Of a stretch of 38,080 nucleotides of DNA, positions 15,600-24,117 are shown in pieces. The stretch's first letter is position 1. Every line of letters starts with the position of its first letter. The position numbers and the translations under genes were made by a program. This stretch comes from CAYMAI01 sp964388445 (GTDB lineage Bacteria > 4484-113 > JAGGVC01), in the NCBI GenBank assembly GCA_964388445.1, contig CAYMAI010000014.1, positions 1 to 38,080 on the forward strand. Direction: 5' to 3'. The notes beneath the pieces were generated by a model that did no database searches, was not told the origin of the DNA, and worked only from the letters and a program-made list of their open reading frames with translations.

Positions 15600-17381
15600 T
15601 TACGGCTCGAAAATCTGCACGCGCGAGTTCGCGGTGTCGCAGGCGTAAAGCAGCCCCGTGGTCGCGTCGAAAGCGATTCCCTGCGGGCTGTCCGCGCCGA
15701 ACTTGCCGCTTTGGCTTCCGCGGCTGCCGAACAGATAATCGAATTCGCCGGACGAGTCAGCGACGATAATCCGTCCGACGCCCGCGTCGGCGGCGAAAAT
15801 CGCGCCGCCCGCGCCGAATGCAAATCCTGCGGCGGTTCCCAGGGGCGGAACGTTCGTGATTCCCCGAAATTCGAACGAGGTTTCGAAATCCAATTCCGCG
15901 CCGTATTTCAAAATCCTGCCGCCCGTCTTGTCGGATACGAAAAGAGCGCCGTCCGGGCCGAACGCGATGAAGCCCGGCGTTCCCAGCGCTTCGCTACCCG
16001 CTTCGCCGAAGTGTCCGAGGTAGGTGCCGCTCGGCGTGTAATACTGAATCCTTCCGTTCCCCGTATCCGCGACGAATACCACGCCGTCGGCGCGCACGGC
16101 GACGCATTCCGGCGATTGCATGTTGCCAAGACCGGATCCGGAGTTTCCGAAAAGTTTGTCGCTCGACAGACCGGCGTCCAAAACGTGTATTCTGGCGTTT
16201 CCGGCGTCCGCAACGTAAACTCGCCCGCCGTCCGGCGACACCGCGATTCCTCTCGGCGAATCGAACTTGAACGAGCCGAATCCGGAAGAGCCAACCGAGC
16301 GTTTGAACTTGCCGTCGCGGCCGAAAACGAAAATTTTGTTTTTCTCCGCGTCAGTTACCAGAACTTCGCCGGCAGCCGGCAAAATCGCAATTCCCCAAGG
16401 CGCGGCAAGCTCGGATGCGGTGCCTTCCGTTGAATTCAGCATCCCGTAGAAATCCGTGCCGCGAACTTCCGCACGCGTGTAACCCGACTGCGGGCTTTCG
16501 AGGCCGGACGTTGAAACCACCGATATTTTGTAAAAGAAACTTCCCGTTCCCGCCGGTTTTTCGGAAAACGTGGGCAAGGTTATCGGGTCCGCGTTCGCCT
16601 TCGAATATTCGCCGTCCGCCGCCGAAGAGCGATAGACGTTGAAACTTTCCGTAAGCGGATAATCCGGCATCGTCCAGTCCAGTCTGACCACGGTTTTTGT
16701 CGCCACTTCAACCGATGGCGCTTGGGGCGCGGGGGGCGGCACTTCGGAAATCAGCGGGCTCATAATCGCGTACTTGCCGAACTTGCCAATCGCCGCCGCC
16801 GCGTACTTCAGGTCGGCGCCGAGCTGGGCATCGATTTCCGAATCCCGCCATTCTTTTAGAGATTCGCTGTATTTGTAAAGTATAAGCGAAGAGCCTTCCG
16901 GCCAGCCATGCCCGGCAGCGAGAGACAGCTTCAATGTCACTTGCCCGCCGATATCGTCCGCCGCTTTTTCCTCTTCGCCGCCTGAATTTTCGCCGTCACC
17001 GTCTTCGCCGCCGCCTTCGCCGCCTTCCCCTTCGCCGCCGTCTCCTCCATCCGCCGGCGGAGCGGGCTCATCGGGCGCGGCCTTAATCAATCGGAATTCC
17101 GCCGCGCCGATAGGCACCCGGCCTTCCGGAAGTCCGGAAGTTCCGTCCGCCGCGCTAAAGCCGGTCAAGCCCACTTTTGCGCCGGTTTTGAAAAGGTCCG
17201 CGGGAAATGTAACGGACGCGCGGCCGTCTTCGGTCGTAAGCGTGATTTCGCCAGCCGCATCGACTGGTTTGTTTTTGTAAATCAGCGCGCCGGTGTTTTT
17301 TTCGCCGCCGCATCCGAAGACCGCCGTCGCGAATACGGCAAGCGCCAGCGCCGCAAAAAACCTGTTCAAGTGCGGTTTCAA
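15600..17381 (-). CDS. Lipoprotein with Fn3-like and NHL-repeat propeller domains
   Basis: The 593-residue product has a signal peptide with lipobox VFGC (Cys24). A beta domain is followed by a Gly/Glu/Asp-rich linker (about residues 103-142) and a second small domain. Then comes a fibronectin type III-like unit (about 215-310, with LDWTMPDYPLTESFNVYRSS), and at least five NHL repeats from about 325 to the end. The NHL units share the form 'sP.GiAv...G.vyVaDtgN.RI.......' and would close a beta-propeller. No enzyme motif is seen; NHL propellers often bind proteins or glycans. The start is a TTG two bases after the fliL stop, so it is tightly coupled to fliL, which is unusual company for such a lipoprotein. 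Confidence 0.85.
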   Translation of the reverse strand: MKPHLNRFFAALALAVFATAVFGCGGEKNTGALIYKNKPVDAAGEITLTTEDGRASVTFPADLFKTGAKVGLTGFSAADGTSGLPEGRVPIGAAEFRLIKAAPDEPAPPADGGDGGEGEGGEGGGEDGDGENSGGEEEKAADDIGGQVTLKLSLAAGHGWPEGSSLILYKYSESLKEWRDSEIDAQLGADLKYAAAAIGKFGKYAIMSPLISEVPPPAPQAPSVEVATKTVVRLDWTMPDYPLTESFNVYRSSAADGEYSKANADPITLPTFSEKPAGTGSFFYKISVVSTSGLESPQSGYTRAEVRGTDFYGMLNSTEGTASELAAPWGIAILPAAGEVLVTDAEKNKIFVFGRDGKFKRSVGSSGFGSFKFDSPRGIAVSPDGGRVYVADAGNARIHVLDAGLSSDKLFGNSGSGLGNMQSPECVAVRADGVVFVADTGNGRIQYYTPSGTYLGHFGEAGSEALGTPGFIAFGPDGALFVSDKTGGRILKYGAELDFETSFEFRGITNVPPLGTAAGFAFGAGGAIFAADAGVGRIIVADSSGEFDYLFGSRGSQSGKFGADSPQGIAFDATTGLLYACDTANSRVQIFEP

Positions 17382-17383
17382 TT

Positions 17384-18040
17384 TCAGCTCGTGGTTACGA
17401 ATTCTTCGAAATAAACGAATCTAACTTGACCTAGTTCGGGATCGATAAGCTTGTTTAGCGCGATGCGGATTTCGTTTTTGACTTGAGTCTTGCCGTCTTC
17501 GTCGAGAACGTCGCCGAGCGATTTATGCGTAAGAATATCCAATATGGTGTCTTGAAATCTCGGCCTGAACGCTTCCATATGCGCCATGAGCGGGCTTTGC
17601 TCCGCGTGCGCGGCTATTTCGGGCGCAGGCTCGGCCGGGGCTTCGCCATGGCCGCCGGCTTCGGCTTTACTTTCCGCGCCTTTCCCCGCCTTGGCTTTTT
17701 CCGCCGCCATTAAAAGCCGGCCTGCGGAAATATCCGCGAGTTCCAGCGAAATCGTGGTTTTAAGGTAGCCGCCGCCCATTAGGTTGCACCTGAAAGTCGG
17801 AAGCGAAAACATCGCCTCGACGGGCACCACTTCTTCGATAGGAATTTCTTCCTCCGCGTGCGCGTCGTCCGTTGGGTTTTTCGGCACCATGCCCTTGACG
17901 AAAAACATCATAAGCGCGATCGAAACCGCAATGCTCCCTACCGCGGTGACCGCGAGCATGACCGGCATCGGCAGTCCGCCCTTTCCGGCGGGCTTTGTGC
18001 CGGGCGCAGCTTCAGAGACATCCTTTTCTTCATCGGCCAT
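17384..18040 (-). CDS. fliL: Flagellar basal-body-associated protein FliL
   Basis: From the ATG at 18040 (GGAG seven bases upstream) the product is 218 residues: a short cytoplasmic tail, one membrane segment (about 26-50), then a periplasmic domain with FSLPTFRCNLMGGGYLKTTISLEL and a C-terminal FRPRFQDTILDILTHKSLGDVLDEDGK region, cut here for length, that matches FliL. The DG...V...I...LN..L pattern near the end also fits. An Ala/Glu/Lys-rich insert (about 115-150) lies between the two conserved parts. FliL binds the stator and raises motor output. An upstream in-frame start at 18079 has no ribosome site. Other motor genes follow the usual order here (motA, motB, fliL), apart from a small gene inserted before fliL. 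Confidence 0.9.
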   Translation of the reverse strand: MADEEKDVSEAAPGTKPAGKGGLPMPVMLAVTAVGSIAVSIALMMFFVKGMVPKNPTDDAHAEEEIPIEEVVPVEAMFSLPTFRCNLMGGGYLKTTISLELADISAGRLLMAAEKAKAGKGAESKAEAGGHGEAPAEPAPEIAAHAEQSPLMAHMEAFRPRFQDTILDILTHKSLGDVLDEDGKTQVKNEIRIALNKLIDPELGQVRFVYFEEFVTTS

Positions 18041-18079
18041 AGCATCGCTCCAAATTACAAACGCGGCATAACCGCACAA

Positions 18080-18376
18080 TCACCCCCGCCGGTAGCTGTA
18101 GCTTCTGGCGGTGGTTTCGTCCACGAAATATACGCGATTGTCCGCCGGAATTCTCGACGCCCTGGGGTCGTCCTTGGGGTAATAGACCTGCTTGGACATA
18201 TCGCCTATAAACTTGAAATCGCCGCGCTTCGTTTCGAGTTCGTCCGCCCAATTCATCATTTGGCTTCCGAACCTCGGTTTGTCCAGGCCGCTCGCGTACG
18301 ACACGAACCAGGCGAAAAGCCCGATCGCCAATATCACGATCACGACCGAAACGGCGGATACACGCATCTTCTTCAT
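18080..18376 (-). CDS. Small membrane-anchored protein of unknown family, between motB and fliL
   Basis: The 98-residue product has one N-terminal membrane helix (about residues 6-28, VSAVSVVIVILAIGLFAWFV) and a soluble tail of about 65 residues that would face the periplasm. The tail holds charged and aromatic residues (KRGDFKFIGDM, YYPKDDP) and ends in SYSYRRG. I recognise no family. A GGGAG site lies nine bases before the ATG. Its place in the motA-motB-x-fliL run suggests a stator accessory role, which is inference from context only. Confidence 0.65.
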   Translation of the reverse strand: MKKMRVSAVSVVIVILAIGLFAWFVSYASGLDKPRFGSQMMNWADELETKRGDFKFIGDMSKQVYYPKDDPRASRIPADNRVYFVDETTARSYSYRRG

Positions 18377-18456
18377 TCGAGCTCACTCCCGGATTGCGGA
18401 GAAGGAATTGCCGCGCCGGAAACCGGATTCGCAAAAATCGAAACGGACGACATTCC

Positions 18457-19260
18457 TTAATTTCCTCCGCCTCCTCCAAAGTTTACCCTGTCCGCGCCCC
18501 GCGCGCTACGCAATATGATAATTTCCACTCGTCGGTTTCTTGCGCGCGCTTCGGAAGTGTTCGACGGATCCACCGGTCTGCTGTCCGCGTACCCCGCCGC
18601 GCTAAGCCGATTTTCGGGAATCCCGTCGTAAACAATCAAATATCTGAGCACCGCGGTCGCTCTGGCGGTGGACAGCTCCCAGTTGCTGGGGAATCGAGCG
18701 GTGCTAATCGGTCTGTCGTCGGTGTGTCCCTCGATTTGAATCATATTCGGAACTCGGCGGAGAATGGGGCCGATTGCGTCCAGCGCCTTTTTGAACTGCG
18801 GTTTGAGGTCCGCTTGACCGCTGTCGAACAGAATGTTGTCCGGACTTATCGAGATTACGATGCCGCGCTCGTTGTAATCCACGCTGACGTCCGTGCCTTC
18901 CACGCCTTCTAGTTCGAATGCCTTTTCGATTTCCTCTTCGATTGCCGCGCCGAGAACACCGAATTCGAAAATGTCGATCGGAGTCACGCCGCCTTCGCCG
19001 CCTAGCCCGTCGAGAGGTGTTTCGCCGCCGGCCTCGTCGAAAATCGGAATTTTCGCCGCCGCGCCCGCCGTCACCGGCCGGCTTGCGCCGAAGCCTTCGC
19101 GAAGCGATTCCGCCGCCGCCTGGAATTTCTTAAGGTCAACCGTGGCCATCGCGAAAAACACGACGAACATGACCATCAAAAGCGTAATCATGTCCGCGTA
19201 CGTGATAAGCCACCTTTCGCTTCCGCCATGACTTTCTTCGTGCTTTTTCTTGCGCGGCAT
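18457..19260 (-). CDS. motB: Stator protein MotB
   Basis: The 267-residue protein has a short basic cytoplasmic start and one membrane helix containing the proton-binding Asp (WLITYADMITLLMVMFVVFF, Asp23). A linker of about 60 residues follows. The C-terminal OmpA-like peptidoglycan-binding domain has NILFDSGQADLKP, IQIEGHTDDRPI, NWELSTARA and EARARNRRVEI. It forms the ion-conducting stator with MotA and anchors it to the cell wall. The start is one base after the motA stop. A Gly-rich tail (FGGGGGN) ends the protein. Residues near Asp23 do not let me decide firmly between H+ and Na+. Confidence 0.95.
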   Translation of the reverse strand: MPRKKKHEESHGGSERWLITYADMITLLMVMFVVFFAMATVDLKKFQAAAESLREGFGASRPVTAGAAAKIPIFDEAGGETPLDGLGGEGGVTPIDIFEFGVLGAAIEEEIEKAFELEGVEGTDVSVDYNERGIVISISPDNILFDSGQADLKPQFKKALDAIGPILRRVPNMIQIEGHTDDRPISTARFPSNWELSTARATAVLRYLIVYDGIPENRLSAAGYADSRPVDPSNTSEARARNRRVEIIILRSARGADRVNFGGGGGN

Positions 19261-19261
19261 G

Positions 19262-20032
19262 TCAGGCGGTTTCCTCCTTGACCCTCATTCTGGGCGGCAG
19301 GAACGCGGAAAGCTTTTCACGGACGATGCGCGGGTTGTCGCCCGATTGAATGGACAAAATTCCTTCAATCATTATTTCCATAATGAGGATTTCTTCTTCG
19401 TTCGCAACTTTCAGCTTGTTCGCGAGCGGCAAAAACAAAGCGTTGGCGCTTACCACGCCGTACAGAGTGGCGATGAATGCCGCCGCGATTGCGGGGCCGA
19501 GACTTCCGGGGTCGCTCAGGTTGCCGAGCACGTGGACGAGGCCCATAACGGTGCCGATAATCCCGAAAGTAGGCGCGAATCCGCCGAGATTTTCCATATA
19601 CTTCGCTCCCGCAAGGTGGCGGGATTCGATGAACGAAACCTCTGTCTGCAAAATGTCCTTTACTAGGTCGGTGTCGGTGCCGTCGATTACCAATTGAACG
19701 CCGGATTGCAGAAACTTGTTTTCGACTTCCCGTATGTCTTCTTCGAGAACGAGCAGTCCTTCCCTGCGCGCCTTTTCGGCGAACTTCGTGAATAGGTCGA
19801 TTATTTCGAGCGAATTGTGAGAGCGGCGCATAAAGGCGTTTTTCAGGATACCGGGCAGGCCGATGGTGTGCGCAAGCGGGGCGCTCGTTATTCCCGCGCC
19901 GAAAGTTCCGCCGAATACAATCGTTGCCGCGGAAAGCTGGATAAGCTGGTCAAGGTGGCCCCCTTCGAGAATGAAGCCGCCCAGAAAGCCGCCGAAGCAT
20001 ACGATAATGCCGATAATAGTCGCAAGATCCAT
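19262..20032 (-). CDS. motA: Stator protein MotA
   Basis: From the ATG at 20032 the product is 256 residues with four membrane segments and a large cytoplasmic loop between the second and third. MotA signatures include MDLATIIGIIVCFGGFLGG at the start and AEKARREGLLVLE in the loop. SFIESRHLAGAKYMENLGGFAPTFGIIGTVMGL, cut in meaning to its Pro-containing third helix, and ALFLPLANKLK complete the set. The protein converts ion flow into torque on the flagellar rotor. The frame runs open to 20113, but the extension has no ribosome site and is not MotA-like. It is the first gene of a run of six on this strand. Confidence 0.93.
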   Translation of the reverse strand: MDLATIIGIIVCFGGFLGGFILEGGHLDQLIQLSAATIVFGGTFGAGITSAPLAHTIGLPGILKNAFMRRSHNSLEIIDLFTKFAEKARREGLLVLEEDIREVENKFLQSGVQLVIDGTDTDLVKDILQTEVSFIESRHLAGAKYMENLGGFAPTFGIIGTVMGLVHVLGNLSDPGSLGPAIAAAFIATLYGVVSANALFLPLANKLKVANEEEILIMEIMIEGILSIQSGDNPRIVREKLSAFLPPRMRVKEETA

Positions 20033-20163
20033 CGCGTTACCCCAGGTTCGCCAGCGCCGGGCGGCACAGCAAAGCGAGATTATCGCGTATGTGCGCGCCG
20101 CGCGCCGCGGCACTTATATTATCGGACTTTCACTCCCGTTTCTGAACAATATCCGGCGCCGGG

Positions 20164-21303
20164 TCAGGCTATTCGTGTCCGGTTTTTGTAAATGCTTTGA
20201 CAAATGCCGATTGCGATGAACATCGTGAGTAGCGAATTGCCGCCGTAGCTGAAAAACGGCAGCGGAAGACCGGTGACGGGAAGCACGCCGAGATTCATGG
20301 AAATGTTGACGAGCGCCTGGAAAAACACCATCGCGCTCACCCCGTACGCGATAAGCCGCTGATATTCGCTTCCCGCATTGTCGCCGATGCGCGTAAGCCG
20401 CACGATGACCAGCATGAACAGCCCGATTACGAACGCGCTGCCGAGAAATCCGCCCTCTTCCGCGAGGACGCTGAAAATAAAATCCGTGTGGTCGTTCGGC
20501 ACGAAATTGCCGTGAACTTGAGTGCCTTGACGCAGCCCTTTGCCGAAAACGCCGCCGCTACCCACCGCGATTTTCGCCTGGTGAACGTTATATCCGCTTC
20601 CGAGAATGTCCGCTTCGGGATTGACGAAGCTGATTATGCGCTCCCTTTGATAGTCTTTCAGCGCGAACCAGCCGGGAACCGCCACGAGCGCCACGGCAAG
20701 GATAAAAACCGGCAAAAACCTGCGCGCCTCTTTCGATACGAAAAGAAGGGTCACGAATATGGCGATGAATACTAGCGCGGTTCCGAGGTCGGGCTGATTG
20801 ACGATAAGAACCATCGTGCCGAGCAGCACGATTAGCGACGTCCAGAATTTCCCCGCGGTAAATCCGCCGGGCGACGTAAACAGGTGGCTCATTATCAGCA
20901 GAAATCCGATTTTCGCCCACTCGCTCGGCTGCAGCCGCACGAGTCCGAGGCTTATCCACCTTTGCGCGCCGCCCGCCGTGTGGCCGAGGAGGATAACCAA
21001 AATCAACAGCGCGCTCATCGCTATCAAAATCGCGCTCCAGTGAACCGGCGGGCGCGTGAAATCCGCGCGTGAAAATATTCTGTACGCGGCGATGGAAAGA
21101 ATCACCCACACGAGTTGCAGTTTGAGAAATCTCGATATCCCAAGAAACGGCCCCGCGCCGGTGTCCGGGTCGGGCGGCTGATACGTCGCGCTGTAAAGAT
21201 AAACGAGGCCGATAATCGTGAGCGCGGCGACGAGCGCGTTGAGCCAAAGGTCGCCCTTGAGTTTTTCAGAACCTTTCTCGCTTCTACCGAACTTGCGCGT
21301 CAT
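20164..21303 (-). CDS. rodA: Peptidoglycan glycosyltransferase RodA (SEDS family)
   Basis: The 379-residue protein has about ten membrane helices and the SEDS signatures: LQPSEWAKI, NQPDLGTALVF, SGGVFGKGLRQGTQ, VPNDHTDFIFSVLAEEGGF with the catalytic Asp region, and PLPFFSYGGNSLL near the C-terminus. The conserved 'H...DFIFSvlaEE' block and overall length fit RodA rather than FtsW; there is no divisome gene nearby. It polymerises lipid II during rod elongation. GGAG lies seven bases before the ATG. It starts 19 bases after the DUF6232-like gene and shares its transcript. Confidence 0.93.
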   Translation of the reverse strand: MTRKFGRSEKGSEKLKGDLWLNALVAALTIIGLVYLYSATYQPPDPDTGAGPFLGISRFLKLQLVWVILSIAAYRIFSRADFTRPPVHWSAILIAMSALLILVILLGHTAGGAQRWISLGLVRLQPSEWAKIGFLLIMSHLFTSPGGFTAGKFWTSLIVLLGTMVLIVNQPDLGTALVFIAIFVTLLFVSKEARRFLPVFILAVALVAVPGWFALKDYQRERIISFVNPEADILGSGYNVHQAKIAVGSGGVFGKGLRQGTQVHGNFVPNDHTDFIFSVLAEEGGFLGSAFVIGLFMLVIVRLTRIGDNAGSEYQRLIAYGVSAMVFFQALVNISMNLGVLPVTGLPLPFFSYGGNSLLTMFIAIGICQSIYKNRTRIA

Positions 21304-21322
21304 TCAATCGCTCCGCCGAAAA

Positions 21323-22519
21323 TCACCCGACGTTTTCGGCAATCGAACGTTCGAGCGCTTCGAAAAACTTCCTCAGATCGCCTTGGAAAGCCGGCTTGTC
21401 GCTTACGCTCACGGTCTTTCCGTTTTTCATGACTATCGAAATCGAATCGACCGCTTTTTTCTGTGACGACTTTATCGAGTAATAGACGATAAGCATTACT
21501 ATCGCCAGAAACAGCCCCATGCGCTCGACGAAAATCGCAAGCAAAATAGCGAACAGCCATATGCAACCCGGTTTAAAACCGGCACAGCCTTCCTTTTTGC
21601 TTTCCCTGCCGAGCCAATATATCGAGTATATTTCGGAAATCGGATAGGTTCTTCCCTCTATCGAATATCTTAAATTTGTAACGAAACCGGCACGGCCGCG
21701 ATAATAATGAGTTTCCGCTTGCCGCCCTTCCGCACCGCTTTCCCCGCCACCGCCGGATGGAGCGCGAACGTCCAGAGTCGTCGTCAAAATCCGGCCCGTC
21801 TCCGGTTCCGGTTTCCCGCCGGCGTCCGCCGGAATTTCCGCCGCGGATTCTCTTTGCGGCACCGGTTCGACAGCATCCTCCGGCTCATAAGCTTCCGGCG
21901 GCTCCGATTCGTATTCCGTTAATGCCGCATCGCCGGTTTCGTCTTCCGTCCGGGATTTATGCTCGCTTTTGTCAGGCTCCGCGCCGTCATCGGCTTCGAG
22001 CAAATCGGGCGGCACTTCCTTCAAATCGGGCTCGTCCGGCGGCCCGCCCTTGAGCAAGTCTTCCAGCGCGATGTCGAGTGCGGCTTTGATTTCGCGCGGC
22101 GCGTCGCCCACCATCGCCCGGTGTTCGATTAGCGGCGCACCTTTTACCGTAATCCGCACGGACGGAAAGGGCCGCTCCTTCAGCTCGACCAATTCCACTG
22201 CGGAAAGCTCGTGCAACTCGTTTTTGTAAACAAGAAAGGCGCTGGATATAACGAAAGTGTCGTCGTGGTAATAGATTTTCGGCGGTTTTTGCGCCGACAT
22301 CGGCGCCGCGGCCGCGATTGCGATTTTAAACTCGTGTACGCCGGAAGAATGAGAAAGCGCGGTGGATTCGGGCGGATGCGCGGCCCCCGAGGCGTAATCG
22401 CGCGCGAGAACCGCGGTCAAACCCGATATCAAATACCCGCCTGCCACGCACACCGTCTCGCGCCGGAAAAGCACGCGCGGCGCGCCGCCGCCGTGTTCGT
22501 CTGTTGCCGAATTCGCCAT
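21323..22519 (-). CDS. Membrane protein with two DUF6232-like halves, in front of rodA
   Basis: The 398-residue protein has two related parts. At about residues 80-130, IYYHDDTFVISSAFLVYKNE and what follows form a small PH-like beta unit. At about 280-395 a similar 'YYRG....VTNLRYSI.GRTYPISEIYSI' unit recurs, now followed by two membrane helices and a C-terminal ISIVMKNGKTVSVS strand pair. This matches my memory of DUF6232 (a PH-like fold with a membrane hairpin), of unknown function. A Glu/Pro-rich linker of about 100 residues joins them. The ATG at 22519 has a TATAAT box nine bases upstream and no Shine-Dalgarno. A start at 22300 (MSAQKPPK) is possible if the first 73 residues are not used. 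Confidence 0.65.
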   Translation of the reverse strand: MANSATDEHGGGAPRVLFRRETVCVAGGYLISGLTAVLARDYASGAAHPPESTALSHSSGVHEFKIAIAAAAPMSAQKPPKIYYHDDTFVISSAFLVYKNELHELSAVELVELKERPFPSVRITVKGAPLIEHRAMVGDAPREIKAALDIALEDLLKGGPPDEPDLKEVPPDLLEADDGAEPDKSEHKSRTEDETGDAALTEYESEPPEAYEPEDAVEPVPQRESAAEIPADAGGKPEPETGRILTTTLDVRAPSGGGGESGAEGRQAETHYYRGRAGFVTNLRYSIEGRTYPISEIYSIYWLGRESKKEGCAGFKPGCIWLFAILLAIFVERMGLFLAIVMLIVYYSIKSSQKKAVDSISIVMKNGKTVSVSDKPAFQGDLRKFFEALERSIAENVG

Positions 22520-22528
22520 CGCAGACCG

Positions 22529-22534
22529 ATTATA
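22529..22534 (-). promoter_or_regulatory. -10 box of a nearly leaderless promoter for the DUF6232-like/rodA unit
   Basis: TATAAT ends nine bases before the ATG at 22519, so the leader would be only a few bases. No good -35 is seen. Confidence 0.4.
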
Positions 22535-22600
22535 TCAGCAATGCGAGCGCGGCATCGCCGGCGTCCGCCAGACTCGATATAGTTCAAGAAATAAAAAGGC

Positions 22601-22606
22601 TATAAT
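22601..22606 (+). promoter_or_regulatory. -10 box of a leaderless promoter
   Basis: TATAAT ends six bases before the GTG at 22613; the -35 is weak. Confidence 0.45.
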
Positions 22607-22612
22607 CGCGGC

Positions 22613-23308
22613 GTGGAATGGCTTAACAAGAACTCGCCGTTCTTCACGCTTCTGCAGGAGAGCAGGGCGCTTTTCGCCGTCGAACTCGCAAAGAATTTGA
22701 TTGTGCTTTCCGTATCGCAAGGCTATTTCCGCGGGATTGGCGACCTGATGCACGACCCCATCGGTTTGCCGTTCAAGAAAATCGCCGGCGGCAATCCGGC
22801 TTCGTTCGAGCAGCTAAAACACGTCGCTCGCGAAAAAATTCCGTATGCGCCCGTCGCGTTCGTAATGCATCCGCCATTTCCGGCGCCAAGAAACGTTCGC
22901 GGTCAGGCGATAGGCGGGGTCGGCGCGGCCGCAACGCTTATTTTGGAACGCGAAGTCTTACCCTATCAAGACGCCGGCGAAATACCTCTAAAGCCCGAAT
23001 CCAATTTCGCATCCGTTTCTCACTCCGAATTGTTCAGAGCCTACGAAGAAATGGCAGGCCTGCGCCAGTGCCTTACGAGCGCGGAAGAGCGGATAAAAGC
23101 GTTCGAACTCGAAATGCGATTTCGGGGAATGTATATAAAACTCCTGTCGGATATCGCCGAAAAGGCGCGCGAGCTTTCTTCGCTCGCGCTCATACTGACG
23201 GCAAGAATCGAACCTTCGCCCGAATGCCGCGAGCTTGCGGAAAAACTCGAAGACGCGGGACTGGAAATAAGCGAATCGGCGATGCGGCTTGCACGCGCAC
23301 TAAAGTAA
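22613..23308 (+). CDS. Cytosolic protein of unknown family with a C-terminal coiled coil
   Basis: The 231-residue product has no signal peptide or membrane helix. The first 120 residues look globular (mixed alpha/beta, with HDPIGLPFKKIAGG and VAFVMHPPFPAPRN). From about residue 135 the protein is strongly helical with regular Leu/Ala spacing (SAEERIKAFELEMRFRG, SDIAEKARELSSLALIL), which suggests a coiled coil and dimer formation. I recognise no family; the layout of a small sensor-like domain plus coiled coil resembles signalling adaptors, but this is a guess. The start is a GTG with no Shine-Dalgarno and a TATAAT box six bases before it. It converges on the SpoU methylase gene, 21 bases away. 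Confidence 0.65.
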   Translation: MEWLNKNSPFFTLLQESRALFAVELAKNLIVLSVSQGYFRGIGDLMHDPIGLPFKKIAGGNPASFEQLKHVAREKIPYAPVAFVMHPPFPAPRNVRGQAIGGVGAAATLILEREVLPYQDAGEIPLKPESNFASVSHSELFRAYEEMAGLRQCLTSAEERIKAFELEMRFRGMYIKLLSDIAEKARELSSLALILTARIEPSPECRELAEKLEDAGLEISESAMRLARALK

Positions 23309-23329
23309 CTGTTCGGTTACAATTGTCGA

Positions 23330-23914
23330 TTAAGGCTGCGGTTTTCCGGGTTCGGAGCCGGCCGCTTCTTGCGGAAAAACGCCGCCGCATCCGCGAAAGA
23401 AAAAATCGTATGCGATGACCGCCGCGGTCGAGCCGACGTTGAGCGAGTTTTTCATCCCGAACATCGGCAACTCCAACGCCGCGTCGCAATGTTTCAAGAC
23501 GCCGCGCTGCACGCCCGTTATTTCGCTGCCGAGGACGATTGCCGCGGGAGTTTTCCATTCGTGCCGGGGCAAGGGCACGCTGCCTTCCGCAAGCTCTGCG
23601 GCGACGACCTGATAGCCGCGCGCTTTAAGGTCGAGTACGGTTTCCTTCGTCGAGTCCGCGTGCGCGAACGTAAGAAACCTGTACGCGCCGCCGCCCGTGC
23701 GCTCGATTTCGCGGCTGGGGGGCACTTCGGTTATTCCGCAGAGATACACGAATTCCGCCCGAAGAGCGTCGGCGATTCTGAAAACCGCTCCGACGTTCCA
23801 CGCGTAATGAAAGTTGTCGCAGACGAGCGTCAGCGGAAGCCGGGGCAGCCTCGCATACTCGCGCCTTCCCGGCCGCCTTTTCCTTAGCTCGATAGTCGTA
23901 AGCGGCCTTGCCAC
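23330..23914 (-). CDS. SpoU/TrmH-family RNA 2'-O-methyltransferase
   Basis: The 194-residue protein shows the three SpoU motifs of the knotted (SPOUT) fold: motif 1 VCDNFHYAWNVGAVFRIADA near residue 32, motif 2 AIVLGSEITGV near 130, and motif 3 ELPMFGMKNSLNVGSTAAV near 148. It should transfer a methyl group from S-adenosylmethionine to a ribose 2'-OH in tRNA or rRNA; the target base cannot be read. It lacks the N-terminal L30e-like substrate domain of RlmB, so it is of the short TrmH/TrmL type. The start is a GTG, and a TACGAT box six bases upstream suggests a leaderless mRNA. Confidence 0.9.
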   Translation of the reverse strand: MARPLTTIELRKRRPGRREYARLPRLPLTLVCDNFHYAWNVGAVFRIADALRAEFVYLCGITEVPPSREIERTGGGAYRFLTFAHADSTKETVLDLKARGYQVVAAELAEGSVPLPRHEWKTPAAIVLGSEITGVQRGVLKHCDAALELPMFGMKNSLNVGSTAAVIAYDFFFRGCGGVFPQEAAGSEPGKPQP

Positions 23915-23920
23915 GCCGGA

Positions 23921-23926
23921 ATCGTA
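23921..23926 (-). promoter_or_regulatory. -10 box of a leaderless promoter for the SpoU methylase gene
   Basis: TACGAT ends six bases before the GTG at 23914; the -35 is weak. Confidence 0.35.
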
Positions 23927-24117
23927 TCACCAATCCTTGGATGAAATAAATTTGCGTTGCTAGCATACGATTTTGATGATTCTAGACTCGAACTCACTAA
24001 TTCCCCGCCGAACAAATCCGCCGCATGGGTGTCATAAATATCGCAGGGAGAAGCGAGGGAGCGTCGATGTCGTAGCAGCCGAAGCGGCAATGCATACATC
24101 CAAGGAGGTGTATAGAG

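Noticed and set aside
23309..23329. Terminator between the convergent genes (GTAAC/GTTAC hairpin)
   Set aside because: Only five pairs and no T-run on either strand.
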